From CAWHPS01 sp963831235 (GTDB lineage Bacteria; Fibrobacterota; OXYB2-FULL-49-7; JAEUSG01), in the NCBI GenBank assembly GCA_963831235.1, contig CAWHPS010000033.1, positions 1 through 64,000 of the forward strand: DNA of 64,000 bases, written 5' to 3'. Made by a program: the position numbers and the translations under genes. Below, piece by piece: positions 1 through 7,532 of this stretch. The notes under the pieces are model-generated. The model had not been told where the DNA came from and searched no databases. It saw only the letters and a list, made by a program, of their open reading frames with translations. The stretch's first letter is position 1. Each line of letters starts with the position of its first letter.

Positions 1-63
1 TATGACAGCTTCCGTCAGACATTAAAGGAGTTTTATGATACCACTCGGAAGAGAGAGCGGTAA

Positions 64-1575
64 TTGAGCTTTATCATGCGGGCAGGCCTTAAAAAAGAGA
101 TATCGCGCTTATTAAAGACCGATTTAAAGACAGTGAAGCGCATTATTATAAGCAATGATGCTTCTTTTGTAAAGTCCCGCAAAGATACGATATCAATAGA
201 TGAGTCAATCCTGAAAGATGTGTACAACCGCTGTGATGGATATATACAGCGAATGCATGAGGTCTTAACAGAAGAGCACAATATTAAAATCGGTTATTCC
301 ACTCTTACTCAGAAAGTCCGTGAATTGGGTATTGGAGAAGAGGATTCATCCAGAAGTTTTCATGTTGATGATATCATAGGCGAAGAGATGCAGCATGATA
401 CTTCCCCTTACAATATTTTTATAGGCGGAAAAGAAAATCGTGTTATCTGCAGCGGATTATATCTTCGCTACTCCAAAATGCGGTATATCAAATTTTATCA
501 GAAGTTCAACCGTTTCGCCATGAAATGCTTTATGGATGAAGCATTGCGGTTCTTTGGACACTGCGCAAAAACATGCATTATTGACAATACCAATCTTGCT
601 GTGCTGTATGGCACCGGCCCAAGGGCTGTGTTTAATCCAGAGATGGTGAACTTTTCAAAGAACTATGGCTTTGAATGGAAGGCTCATGAGGTCAGGCATT
701 CTGATAGGAAGGCGGGTACAGAGAGGAACTTCTGGACCACAGAAACGAACTTTATTCCAGGACGTTCTTTTACGGACATTGAAGACCTCAATAAGCAGGC
801 GTTTGAATGGGCAACAGAAAGATACGCTAAAAGACCACAAGCTAAAACAAAACTTATTCCCATCCAGACCTTCGAGATAGAAAAACCATATCTTGTAAAA
901 TTACCGGAGTATATTTCATCACCATACAGGGAACATTACAGGGAACTGGATTGTTACGGATATGCTGCATTTGAGGCCAATTTTTACTGGGTGCCGGAAT
1001 ACACAAAAGATAATCACAAAATAAAGGAAGTGAAAATTATTGAATATGCTGAAAAAATAGTTCTGGTTTATAAAAACATGGAGCCATTGAACTATACAAA
1101 ACCCAAGAATGATGTCAGGAATGAAAAATTCACTCCGAATGGCATAAGGCCGGTATATCAGCCAAAACGTAGAAAGAAATCCACTTATGAAGAAGAAACC
1201 GCCCTTCGCGGTATGGGTAAGCCTGTATGCGACTATGTTGACTTTATCAAATCAGCAGGCAGCCGCATTCATTATCCCGGTCATTTCTTAAGACAGCTTT
1301 ATCTGCTTTTAAAGAAGATGGCTCAGCCGCTTCTTGAACAAACGCTGGAAAGAGCGCTGAAATACAGGGTAAATAATATTGAAACTATCACCAGGATCGC
1401 AGCAGCCAGCCTTAAATCCAATACAGTGGATTTGCCAGCAATAGAAGTTCAGCATGATTATATGGAGCGTGAGGCTTATAACAAGGGCAGGTTCTGCGAG
1501 GAACAGGGCTTTGATAGTCTCGGTTCCATTCTCAAGAGCAATGAATCCAAACCATCCAATAACATAAAGGAATAA
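64..1575 (+). CDS. istA: IS21 family transposase IstA
   Basis: IstA is the DDE transposase that cuts and joins IS21 ends. The 503-aa product has an N-terminal helix-turn-helix (about residues 5-50, with LKKEISRLLKTDLKTVKR) followed by an rve-type integrase core; candidate acidic residues lie in MQHDTSP, CIIDNTNL and GTERNFW. The open frame starts at a TTG at 64 with an ATG at 76. A better start is the ATG at 35, 4 bases after the Shine-Dalgarno AAAGGAG, but reading from it needs two frame changes: MIPLGRE, then ERAVIELYHAG, then GLKKEISRLL lie in three successive frames within about 60 bases. The 5' end is therefore damaged or mis-sequenced. istB follows after 5 bases. Confidence 0.9.
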   Translation: MSFIMRAGLKKEISRLLKTDLKTVKRIIISNDASFVKSRKDTISIDESILKDVYNRCDGYIQRMHEVLTEEHNIKIGYSTLTQKVRELGIGEEDSSRSFHVDDIIGEEMQHDTSPYNIFIGGKENRVICSGLYLRYSKMRYIKFYQKFNRFAMKCFMDEALRFFGHCAKTCIIDNTNLAVLYGTGPRAVFNPEMVNFSKNYGFEWKAHEVRHSDRKAGTERNFWTTETNFIPGRSFTDIEDLNKQAFEWATERYAKRPQAKTKLIPIQTFEIEKPYLVKLPEYISSPYREHYRELDCYGYAAFEANFYWVPEYTKDNHKIKEVKIIEYAEKIVLVYKNMEPLNYTKPKNDVRNEKFTPNGIRPVYQPKRRKKSTYEEETALRGMGKPVCDYVDFIKSAGSRIHYPGHFLRQLYLLLKKMAQPLLEQTLERALKYRVNNIETITRIAAASLKSNTVDLPAIEVQHDYMEREAYNKGRFCEEQGFDSLGSILKSNESKPSNNIKE

Positions 1576-1580
1576 ATTCT

Positions 1581-2330
1581 ATGGACAGCGAAATCAAAAA
1601 ACAGCTGGATTATCTGAAAATGAAACAGCTTGCACTCTCATGGGATCAAACACTTGCAGACGCATTAAAAAACAAAGTCTCCTATCACCGCTTTCTCGAA
1701 GAGATCATCAGCAGGGAATACATGAATCTCAAAGAATTCAGACGACAGGCAAGGCTGAAAGCTGCAAGGGTTCCGGAAATACTTCTTATGGAAACATTTC
1801 CTTTCAACAGACAGCCTAAACTCAAAAAGAAAATGGTCATGGAAGTTTATGACTCTCTCAATTACATTCAGCAGGCACAGGTGCTTTGTTTCATCGGCCC
1901 TACAGGATGCGGAAAATCAGGTCTTGCAACAGCATATCTCATTAATGCCTTGAATAAGGGGCATCGAGGACGTTTCATCGACTTCAGAGACCTTATGGAC
2001 ATCCTGCACAGGTCTCAGGCGGATTATTCACAGAAGAAAATACTCAGGCAGCTTGCCGACTATGACTGTTTGTTGATAGATGAACTCGGCTATTGCTCAT
2101 TCGACAAAGAAGATGCCGGTTTATTCTTCGACCTCATGAAGCAAAGACATAAGAAGAAGTGTACCATTATCACAACCCAGCTTGGTTTCGATGAATGGAA
2201 CAGTTTCCTTAATAACAAGCATATTGTCATGGCACTCATTGACCGCATTACAGAAAACTGTATTGTTTTTGATATGCAGAAATGCATCAGCATAAGAAAG
2301 AAAAATATCAAATTGGCTGCCGAAGAGTAG
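1581..2330 (+). CDS. istB: IS21 family helper ATPase IstB
   Basis: IstB is the AAA+ helper ATPase that assists IstA in target choice and transposition; it resembles DnaC. The 249-aa length is normal for the family. A Walker A motif GPTGCGKS lies near residue 106 and a Walker B-like stretch CLLIDELGY near residue 160. The N-terminal IstB leader (LDYLKMKQLALSW) is present. The gene begins 5 bases after istA and is presumably cotranscribed with it. The frame appears intact, so IstB could be functional even though the istA 5' end is damaged. Confidence 0.93.
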   Translation: MDSEIKKQLDYLKMKQLALSWDQTLADALKNKVSYHRFLEEIISREYMNLKEFRRQARLKAARVPEILLMETFPFNRQPKLKKKMVMEVYDSLNYIQQAQVLCFIGPTGCGKSGLATAYLINALNKGHRGRFIDFRDLMDILHRSQADYSQKKILRQLADYDCLLIDELGYCSFDKEDAGLFFDLMKQRHKKKCTIITTQLGFDEWNSFLNNKHIVMALIDRITENCIVFDMQKCISIRKKNIKLAAEE

Positions 2331-2340
2331 TCTTCCCGTA

Positions 2341-2739
2341 TTACGTCAACATATAATCATTCGAAAATAAACCCTTCCTGTCTTTTAACAGGAAGGGTTT
2401 ATCTATTCCAAAGTGTGCAAAACGCTGCGAAGGAAAGGGCCCTTTTATCTCAGCAGAAGGGGGGTAGTTTATCATAGCGCCAAAGTGGTGGAGCGCAATT
2501 TGTTTCCGCACTGCGGCTATTGTATCAGCAGGCACATAAAGCATTCGGGTAACGCCATTGTATTTGTCCGATAGGTAGTATTTGGGACCATGGGGCGAAC
2601 CTTTTCCACATCGGCAGCCTGGCCTACCGCATTTAAGGTATTTAATCACCAGCGTTCCTCGAAGCATATCGGTACAACCCGTTAGCTGTTTACATAGCTG
2701 CGTCCGTTTGCCGAGAATTCTTTGCGTTTTTATTGTCAT
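2341..2739 (-). pseudogene. DUF6788-like Cys-rich small protein, 3' end probably truncated by IS21
   Basis: The N-terminal 85 residues match the style of DUF6788-like proteins, with the Cys cluster LKCGRPGCRCGKGSPHGPKYYLS, shown here as LKCGRPGCRC then GKGSPHGPKYYLS, a probable zinc-binding knuckle. Function is not established; two related genes in this window each sit directly before an IS4-type transposase, so it is probably a transposon accessory gene. The last 45 residues are unlike the family and encode the stem-loop at 2369-2400. The stop codon lies in the presumed IS21 end. A consensus promoter with a palindrome over the start site precedes it, and AAAGGAG supports the ATG at 2739. I infer a gene cut short by IS21. 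Confidence 0.6.
2369..2400. terminator. Perfect 12-bp stem-loop, bidirectional terminator-like
   Basis: AAACCCTTCCTG pairs perfectly with CAGGAAGGGTTT across an 8-nt loop. It lies between the convergent IS21 genes and the DUF6788-like gene, and is followed by an AT-rich stretch on the minus strand (ATTTTCG), so it could stop transcription from either side. Confidence 0.6.
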
Positions 2740-2754
2740 GAAAGAGCTCCTTTA

Positions 2755-2809
2755 GGATACGTATTATTACGTATCCGATATTATACTATATTCATATATG
2801 GAGTGTCAA
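2755..2809 (-). promoter_or_regulatory. Sigma70 promoter with palindromic operator overlapping the start site
   Basis: On the minus strand a consensus -35 TTGACA (2809-2804) and -10 TATAAT (2785-2780) are separated by 18 bases. Directly downstream, GGATACGTA and TACGTATCC (2776-2755) form a perfect 9-bp inverted repeat with a 4-base centre covering the expected transcription start. The Shine-Dalgarno and the ATG at 2739 follow. A repressor bound there would shut off the DUF6788-like gene, which suggests autoregulation. Confidence 0.75.
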
Positions 2810-2810
2810 G

Positions 2811-3103
2811 TTTCCATTTTTTATGAATTAATGGATCGTGTATGAAGGAAAATGGTGTGTCTGTACGGTGCCAATATCGGATGTAAAATTATCGGAGAGG
2901 CGAAACATTACGAGAGAGAAAGAACGTTTGGTCAAAAATGGCTTACGTGGTATCAAATAAAAAAGCTATCTTTCATAATATCATGCTATTAGCAAATGTC
3001 CAAAAGGGGTCACGCCCAAATCATTTTTCTTCCTTTAGAGAATAATATGCTGATACCTATTTATTCAAGCAGAATTAACAATAAATTCGCTATATTTAAA
3101 CAT
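2811..3103. other. Intergenic stretch with no recognised gene
   Basis: No convincing coding frame, RNA or repeat is seen. It is AT-rich sequence between the DUF6788-like promoter and the DUF3037 relic. Confidence 0.5.
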
Positions 3104-3325
3104 ACCATCGCACTTACCATCAATTTATGCGGGCAAAATCCAAAATCTTATCCTGATCCGTTTCAGGCAGCACATCGACTTTTAATGCTTTCAAAGTTCT
3201 GAATATTTCCTCGCATGCATCTAATTTCTTGGTTCTTCTGCAATTGCAGTGGGTACCCATGCTAAAAGCGCGATGTCAAGGGTTGTAGCATTCTTCTTAA
3301 GCCTATTATTTCACTTATCTCTATG

Positions 3326-3384
3326 ATATTCCTTGGAAAAAGCCCCTGCTCCAAAAAAGCAGGGGGGCTTTTTCCAAGGAATAT
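3326..3384. terminator. Long stem-loop in the ISL3 left end
   Basis: A left arm of 25 bases (starting ATATTCCTTGGAAAAAGCCC) pairs with a right arm of 27 bases at 3358-3384 around a 7-base loop, with a 2-base bulge. It lies between the left end and the transposase start. Such structures commonly shield IS transposases from outside transcription; that role is inferred. Confidence 0.6.
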
Positions 3385-3535
3385 TTTCACTGCAGTTCAA
3401 GAGCAAAATGTGTATTGCGTCTATAGTAAGATGAAAATCTATTCGAAGGATCATTGATGTGAGTAAAAGTTGAAAAGACATCCCCCGTTCTGGTATAAGG
3501 TTGTTGGTGACAATCTTTAACCAGGAGACAGAGGG

Positions 3536-4747
3536 ATGTCCAATGATAATATTATCAATTCGTTCTTGGGACTTCAAAGTTATGGTGTAGTTACATGGAA
3601 AAGACACAACAAGAAAAGTCTTGAAATTTGGCTGGAACCAAGGAAACACAAATGGACGTGCGATGGGTGTGGCCGGACGTTCCAACATCACTACGATCAT
3701 GTATGGGTTCGTCTGCGAGATTTGAATATCGGTCCGCATAAAGTCTGGCTGTGGGTTTGTCGACATCGAATTGACTGTCCTCAATGTGGAGTTCGTCGGG
3801 TTTCTCTTCCAATAGCACGTCCCCAATCTCGATGTACTCGTCGGTACGAGCGGTGGCTGTTTCAGTTGACAGGTGGTACGACATTGAAAGATGTATCCGA
3901 TTGGACAGGAACTGATTGGAGGACAATCAAGGATGCTGAAATTCGCCATATCGTTGGTTTGTTGAGAAAGCGGAACTTGGACGGAATTACCATTCTGGGT
4001 ATCGACGAAGTGGCCGAGAAAAAAGGGCATCGCTACCTGACGATTGTAACCGATTTGGAAAGCCACCGCGTTATTTGGGTGGGACGAAACCGCGACCGAG
4101 CAACCTTGCGAAAGTTCTTCAGCTGGTTTGGCCAAAAACGAAGCCGCCGACTTCGATGCGTGGTCATTGACATGCACGACCCCTATGAAGCAGAAATCCG
4201 GGCTCGTTGTCCGCGCGTCAAAATCGTCTACGATCATTTTCATGTTATCAAGCCTCTGAGCTTGGCTATCGACAATATTCGTCGACGGCTCCAAAGCGAA
4301 CTTCCACCAGAGGGGAGACGCCTTTTGAAAGGTTCCCGCTATTTGCTTTTGCGCCCAAGGGAAGATTTGAAGCAGTCGCAACGTGTCCGGCTCAAAGACC
4401 TGCTCCGCTTGCCCGCAAACGAAACATTGAACACTGCGTATATCCTCAAGGAGGATTTGCGGGTTGTTTTCCGCCGGATGAATCCCCGGCAAGCACGCGC
4501 CGAACTGAGTGAGTGGAAACACCGTGCTCGGGAAAGCGGTATTAAAGAAATCCTCGATTACATCAAGATGCTCGACCGTCGACGATTTGGCATTCTGAAT
4601 TTCTTCAAGCTCCGGTGTACCAACGGCCTGAGTGAAGGGTTCAACAATGTTGTCAAGACAATCAAGAAAAATGCTTATGGGTTTCATGATTGGCAATATT
4701 TTCGTCTTAAAATACTCCGCAAATGCGGAAATCTGGGAAATCACTGA
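3536..4747 (+). CDS. ISL3 family transposase
   Basis: DDE transposase that mobilises the surrounding element. The 403-aa protein has an N-terminal zinc-ribbon-like region (CDGCG near residue 42 and CPQCG near 81), a helix-turn-helix (TTLKDVSDWTGTDWRTIKD), and the DDE_Tnp_ISL3 core with GIDEVA, VVIDMHDPY and the C-terminal NGLSEGFNN containing the last catalytic acid. ATG at 3536 has CAGGAGACAGAGGG just upstream. The frame is uninterrupted, so the element may be active. Its base composition is more GC-rich than the neighbouring genes, consistent with foreign origin. Confidence 0.95.
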   Translation: MSNDNIINSFLGLQSYGVVTWKRHNKKSLEIWLEPRKHKWTCDGCGRTFQHHYDHVWVRLRDLNIGPHKVWLWVCRHRIDCPQCGVRRVSLPIARPQSRCTRRYERWLFQLTGGTTLKDVSDWTGTDWRTIKDAEIRHIVGLLRKRNLDGITILGIDEVAEKKGHRYLTIVTDLESHRVIWVGRNRDRATLRKFFSWFGQKRSRRLRCVVIDMHDPYEAEIRARCPRVKIVYDHFHVIKPLSLAIDNIRRRLQSELPPEGRRLLKGSRYLLLRPREDLKQSQRVRLKDLLRLPANETLNTAYILKEDLRVVFRRMNPRQARAELSEWKHRARESGIKEILDYIKMLDRRRFGILNFFKLRCTNGLSEGFNNVVKTIKKNAYGFHDWQYFRLKILRKCGNLGNH

Positions 4748-4825
4748 TTTGATTGAGTTTCAAATCCATTTCATAGAGTGAGACCCACTGCAATTGCAGT
4801 TGATCCAATTTCTTTTGATTTTTTT

Positions 4826-4972
4826 GATTCTCTCCAAAAGGAATACGAGAAAGCGGTCAAGAGGTTTGAACTTTTGGACCGGCAGATAGGACGCATCACT
4901 GGCAGGGAAAGTCTTCTGAATTGCGCTGATTCGGAAGTCGGTGCCGAAGAGAATCAGGAAGCAGGCTTATAA
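4826..4972 (+). pseudogene. C-terminal fragment of an unrecognised protein
   Basis: After the ISL3 target duplication and the last bases of the DUF3037 relic, a short coding-like frame gives DSLQKEYEKAVKRFELLDRQ and a charged tail, ending in TAA at 4970-4972. Any upstream start would lie in the IS terminus. I read it as the 3' end of a gene whose 5' part was lost when this junction formed. The protein is not recognised; it looks like a short coiled helix. Confidence 0.4.
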
Positions 4973-4988
4973 TTTAATAAAGACAAGG

Positions 4989-6479
4989 TTATAGCGGCTG
5001 TACCATTTTGTCAGGAGGCACACTACCCGTATTTTCTTCAACCAATTTCTTTTTCAGCCACGGAAAGGGACGATAGGTTAAGGGTGCGTTTGTTTGTATT
5101 ATGGGTTTTGATATTACCTCATTCAGTTCAATGCACCAGGTTTGATATAATTCGCTCTTCTCACGTTCAACAAGGTTCAGTTTAAGAATATACTCCGAGA
5201 AATAATATATGGCATTGAGGTACGACTGCATCCGGTAGAAGTCGGGATAAAACATTTTCTGGCTGGACATTGCGGTAAATTTGTCAATTTCACCTTTAGT
5301 GAATCTTAATTCCTGGCCTGCCTTGGGAATTTTATTATTCGGCATTCTCCCATAAAGAAAATCATAAATACATTCCCTCAGATAAAAACAGGTAGTCCAG
5401 TCCACATCATAGGTTCGCTTTAAATATCCGATAAAACCTTCCGTCAAGCTATAGTATTGAAGAATAAATTCGTCTCGGTCAGTACATTTCTTGAAAATAA
5501 AATCAGTCTTAAGGGAGATAATATTTGTGAGTCCGTCAATTATTTCATTAAAATCAAATGGTGCGTCCAATGCATATTCAAGAAACCTGTCGTGGAGATT
5601 TTTATCATCCGCTTCGCTTTGATTGGAATCAAGATAAGGGATGCTGAGCAGAAACATCATTCTGTCAGATTTTATAGTCCCATCAAACAATTCGTCAGGG
5701 TGTGAACATGTCAGCTGCCACATTCTTGGCATAAAATCAATAAGAATCTCCTGACAATCATTACCCATTAATATTTCATAAAGCTCATAGAAGTTGTCAA
5801 TAAAGCTATCGGGGTATTCCATATATAAATTCAGATATTGGCTAATCTCATTTTTCTGATCTGTCTCAATCAGATATTCAATTATATCATTATCATAATA
5901 TGCAAAACTTTTAAGATAGGATGAGAGAAACTCCACTCTGAACTTGATAAGAAAGTCTATATATTCTTTTTTTCTACCTGCCTTTACAAAATCACTGCCC
6001 ATCTCAAAAAGGACCTCGTCATGCAATTCAAGGTTTTCCACAAGATTGGGATATTGAATTACAAATTGCTCCAGGTGCGCCAGTAACTTGTCTGGTGAAT
6101 TGTCGATTTTTTTATATTCTTCATACCATGCATTGACTAATGCCTCTTGCTCTTTATTCATCGGCGGGGAATCCTCAATAATCTGCTTGTGAATACTAAT
6201 CTTTTCATGCTCTGAATCAATAAATTCGTCATCAAAATCTTCTTCGGAATCTTCTTCAGAATCCCCATTGAAATCGTCATAGTAACTCTTTTCAGGACTG
6301 TTCTCCCAATCAGATTTATTTTCAGCATTGTCAGGAAATGCATTGTTCCTTTCATATGCCTCCTTTATGGGCACATAGAGGTTCTTGCTGGCATTTTCAG
6401 CATCCTTGTCAAGACAACATTTCTTGTATTTCTTTCCGCTGCCACAATGGCAGGGATCATTTCTTCCGATTTTACTCAT
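4989..6479 (-). CDS. SEC-C metal-binding motif protein, otherwise uncharacterised
   Basis: The N-terminus MSKIGRNDPCHCGSGKKYKKCC (given as GRNDPCHCGSGKKYKKCC) is a canonical SEC-C zinc-binding motif, here at residues 4-22. An acidic linker (about residues 55-95, EEDSEEDFDDEFIDSE) follows, then about 400 residues of mostly helical sequence without a recognised domain. SEC-C motifs are best known at the SecA C-terminus, where they bind zinc and SecB or ribosomes, but stand-alone SEC-C proteins of this size have no settled role. No signal peptide; cytosolic. It lies 193 bases after the DUF3037 gene on the same strand, at the edge of a restriction-type cluster, so a defence link is possible but unproven. 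ATG at 6479. Confidence 0.85.
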   Translation of the reverse strand: MSKIGRNDPCHCGSGKKYKKCCLDKDAENASKNLYVPIKEAYERNNAFPDNAENKSDWENSPEKSYYDDFNGDSEEDSEEDFDDEFIDSEHEKISIHKQIIEDSPPMNKEQEALVNAWYEEYKKIDNSPDKLLAHLEQFVIQYPNLVENLELHDEVLFEMGSDFVKAGRKKEYIDFLIKFRVEFLSSYLKSFAYYDNDIIEYLIETDQKNEISQYLNLYMEYPDSFIDNFYELYEILMGNDCQEILIDFMPRMWQLTCSHPDELFDGTIKSDRMMFLLSIPYLDSNQSEADDKNLHDRFLEYALDAPFDFNEIIDGLTNIISLKTDFIFKKCTDRDEFILQYYSLTEGFIGYLKRTYDVDWTTCFYLRECIYDFLYGRMPNNKIPKAGQELRFTKGEIDKFTAMSSQKMFYPDFYRMQSYLNAIYYFSEYILKLNLVEREKSELYQTWCIELNEVISKPIIQTNAPLTYRPFPWLKKKLVEENTGSVPPDKMVQPL

Positions 6480-6672
6480 ATTTTTCCTGTATCAAGAAGG
6501 TTTTGTCTAATACTTTAAGTTTGTGTAGCCTGCACTTAATTTTTTTCTTTCCAGTCTTTCCATTCTGAAAATCATTCCATTAAAAGTGAGTCAAGAGCGC
6601 AAAATAAATCCTTGGCAAACTAGAAAAAACAATAAGAAAACGGCATTTTGCGGCAAACCATCTCACTTACAA

Positions 6673-7524
6673 TCAATCTATGCGGGCAAAATCCAGAATT
6701 TTATCCTGATCCGTTTCAGGTAGCACATCAACTTTTAAGGCTTTCAAAGCTCTGAATATTTCCTCACATGCATCCAATTTCTTTTGATTTTTTGTTGGAT
6801 GAACAACAAAAAGCATCTGTTCCGGAAGCTCCTTTATTTTCCTGAGTCGTTCAATTCGATTCAGCCATCTATCGCCATATTCGTAGATGCGCGTTGTGTC
6901 CGGTTTGTCAAAATAAAGCGGCTTTATTGCCTTGTATCGGACATGTTTAGCTTCAATTTCATGAACGAACGGCAGGGATACTTTGTATTCTTCATTGCCC
7001 ACCGCCTTTATTTTATAATATCGCAATATGTCTGAAGCCTTGAACTGTTTGCGCAATCTGTTTGCCATGATGGTTTCCTGATATTCTTCATGTACTGCAA
7101 ACTGCCGCCCCACATAATATTCAAATAAACTATCAATTTCGTTTTCCGGCTTTTCGGAAATCCTTGTCCCGATTTCTCCAAAACGAAACATACTTTCACG
7201 GGGTTTGGCAATTTCTTTGAAAATCTCAATAAAATCGATTTCCATGAATCGTAATCCCGTTTGTCCGGGATGATTGTGAGAATCCAGGTCTGTTTTAACC
7301 CTCTTTAATTCGTGGAGGAACTCTTTCCTTCCTATTGTAAAGACTTCCATGTCCAACTCGGGAAAAAAAGCGCTGACACGATCGCGTCGTTTGGATTCGA
7401 TTTTGAAATCAAATGTTTTAAGCTCAGGACAACATAAGACCACGCCTATATTAACGAATTCTTCTGTTTCAGGATAGGGCAGAAATCGCAATATCGCATA
7501 ATTACAGACAAATTGTTTCTTCAT
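6673..7524 (-). CDS. DUF3037 domain protein
   Basis: The 283-aa product begins CNYAILRFLPYPETEEFVNIG and GVVLCCPE, the typical N-terminal signature of DUF3037 (F-VN-GVVL). Its biochemical activity is unknown. DUF3037 proteins are often encoded next to HipA-like kinases or other defence genes; here the partner is the MmeI-like methyltransferase, whose stop is only 8 bases upstream, so the two are almost surely cotranscribed and probably translated together. The C-terminal half (KELPEQMLFVVHPTKNQKKL) is well formed. A relic of the 3' end of a second copy lies at 3104-3230. No signal peptide. Confidence 0.85.
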   Translation of the reverse strand: MKKQFVCNYAILRFLPYPETEEFVNIGVVLCCPELKTFDFKIESKRRDRVSAFFPELDMEVFTIGRKEFLHELKRVKTDLDSHNHPGQTGLRFMEIDFIEIFKEIAKPRESMFRFGEIGTRISEKPENEIDSLFEYYVGRQFAVHEEYQETIMANRLRKQFKASDILRYYKIKAVGNEEYKVSLPFVHEIEAKHVRYKAIKPLYFDKPDTTRIYEYGDRWLNRIERLRKIKELPEQMLFVVHPTKNQKKLDACEEIFRALKALKVDVLPETDQDKILDFARID

Positions 7525-7532
7525 GATAGTAT

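Larger units (their letters stand above)
1..2350 (+). mobile_element. IS21-family insertion sequence, left end outside window
   Basis: The istA-istB gene pair in tandem is the hallmark of IS21 elements. The left terminal repeat lies before position 1. The right end is inferred, not proven: the bases after istB run into ATTACGTCAACA ending at 2350, whose complement starts TGTTGACG, and IS21 ends usually start with TG. A convergent DUF6788-like reading frame ends inside this putative terminus at 2341, which suggests the insertion truncated it. Confidence 0.75.
3231..4806 (+). mobile_element. ISL3-family insertion sequence, complete, 1576 bp
   Basis: The ends are imperfect inverted repeats: the left starts GGTTCTTCTGCAATTGCAGT, the right (complement) GGATCAACTGCAATTGCAGT, sharing a perfect 17-bp CTGCAATTGCAGTGGGT. 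It is flanked by an 8-bp direct repeat AATTTCTT at 3223-3230 and 4807-4814; 8 bp is the duplication size expected for ISL3. One intact transposase gene lies inside. The target is the DUF3037 relic, whose sequence continues on both sides. Confidence 0.93.
3104..4824 (-). pseudogene. 3' relic of a DUF3037 gene, split by an ISL3 element
   Basis: Positions 3104-3230 closely match the 3' end and downstream flank of the intact DUF3037 gene (compare 6657-6782). On the minus strand they encode a tail like KKLDACEEIFRTLKAL and KVDVLPETDQDKILDFARI. The match resumes at 4815-4824, after the ISL3 element. Only the C-terminal 40 or so codons remain, so this is a dead fragment of a second copy. It implies the intact gene was duplicated, or that two related defence loci once lay side by side. 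Confidence 0.8.

Noticed and set aside
2996..3202. 68-aa plus-strand frame
   Set aside because: It is the antisense of the DUF3037 relic plus noncoding sequence; no ribosome site and no family-like sequence.
3311..4744. 477-aa minus-strand frame opposite the ISL3 transposase
   Set aside because: A long shadow of the GC-rich transposase gene; composition and lack of motifs show it is antisense.
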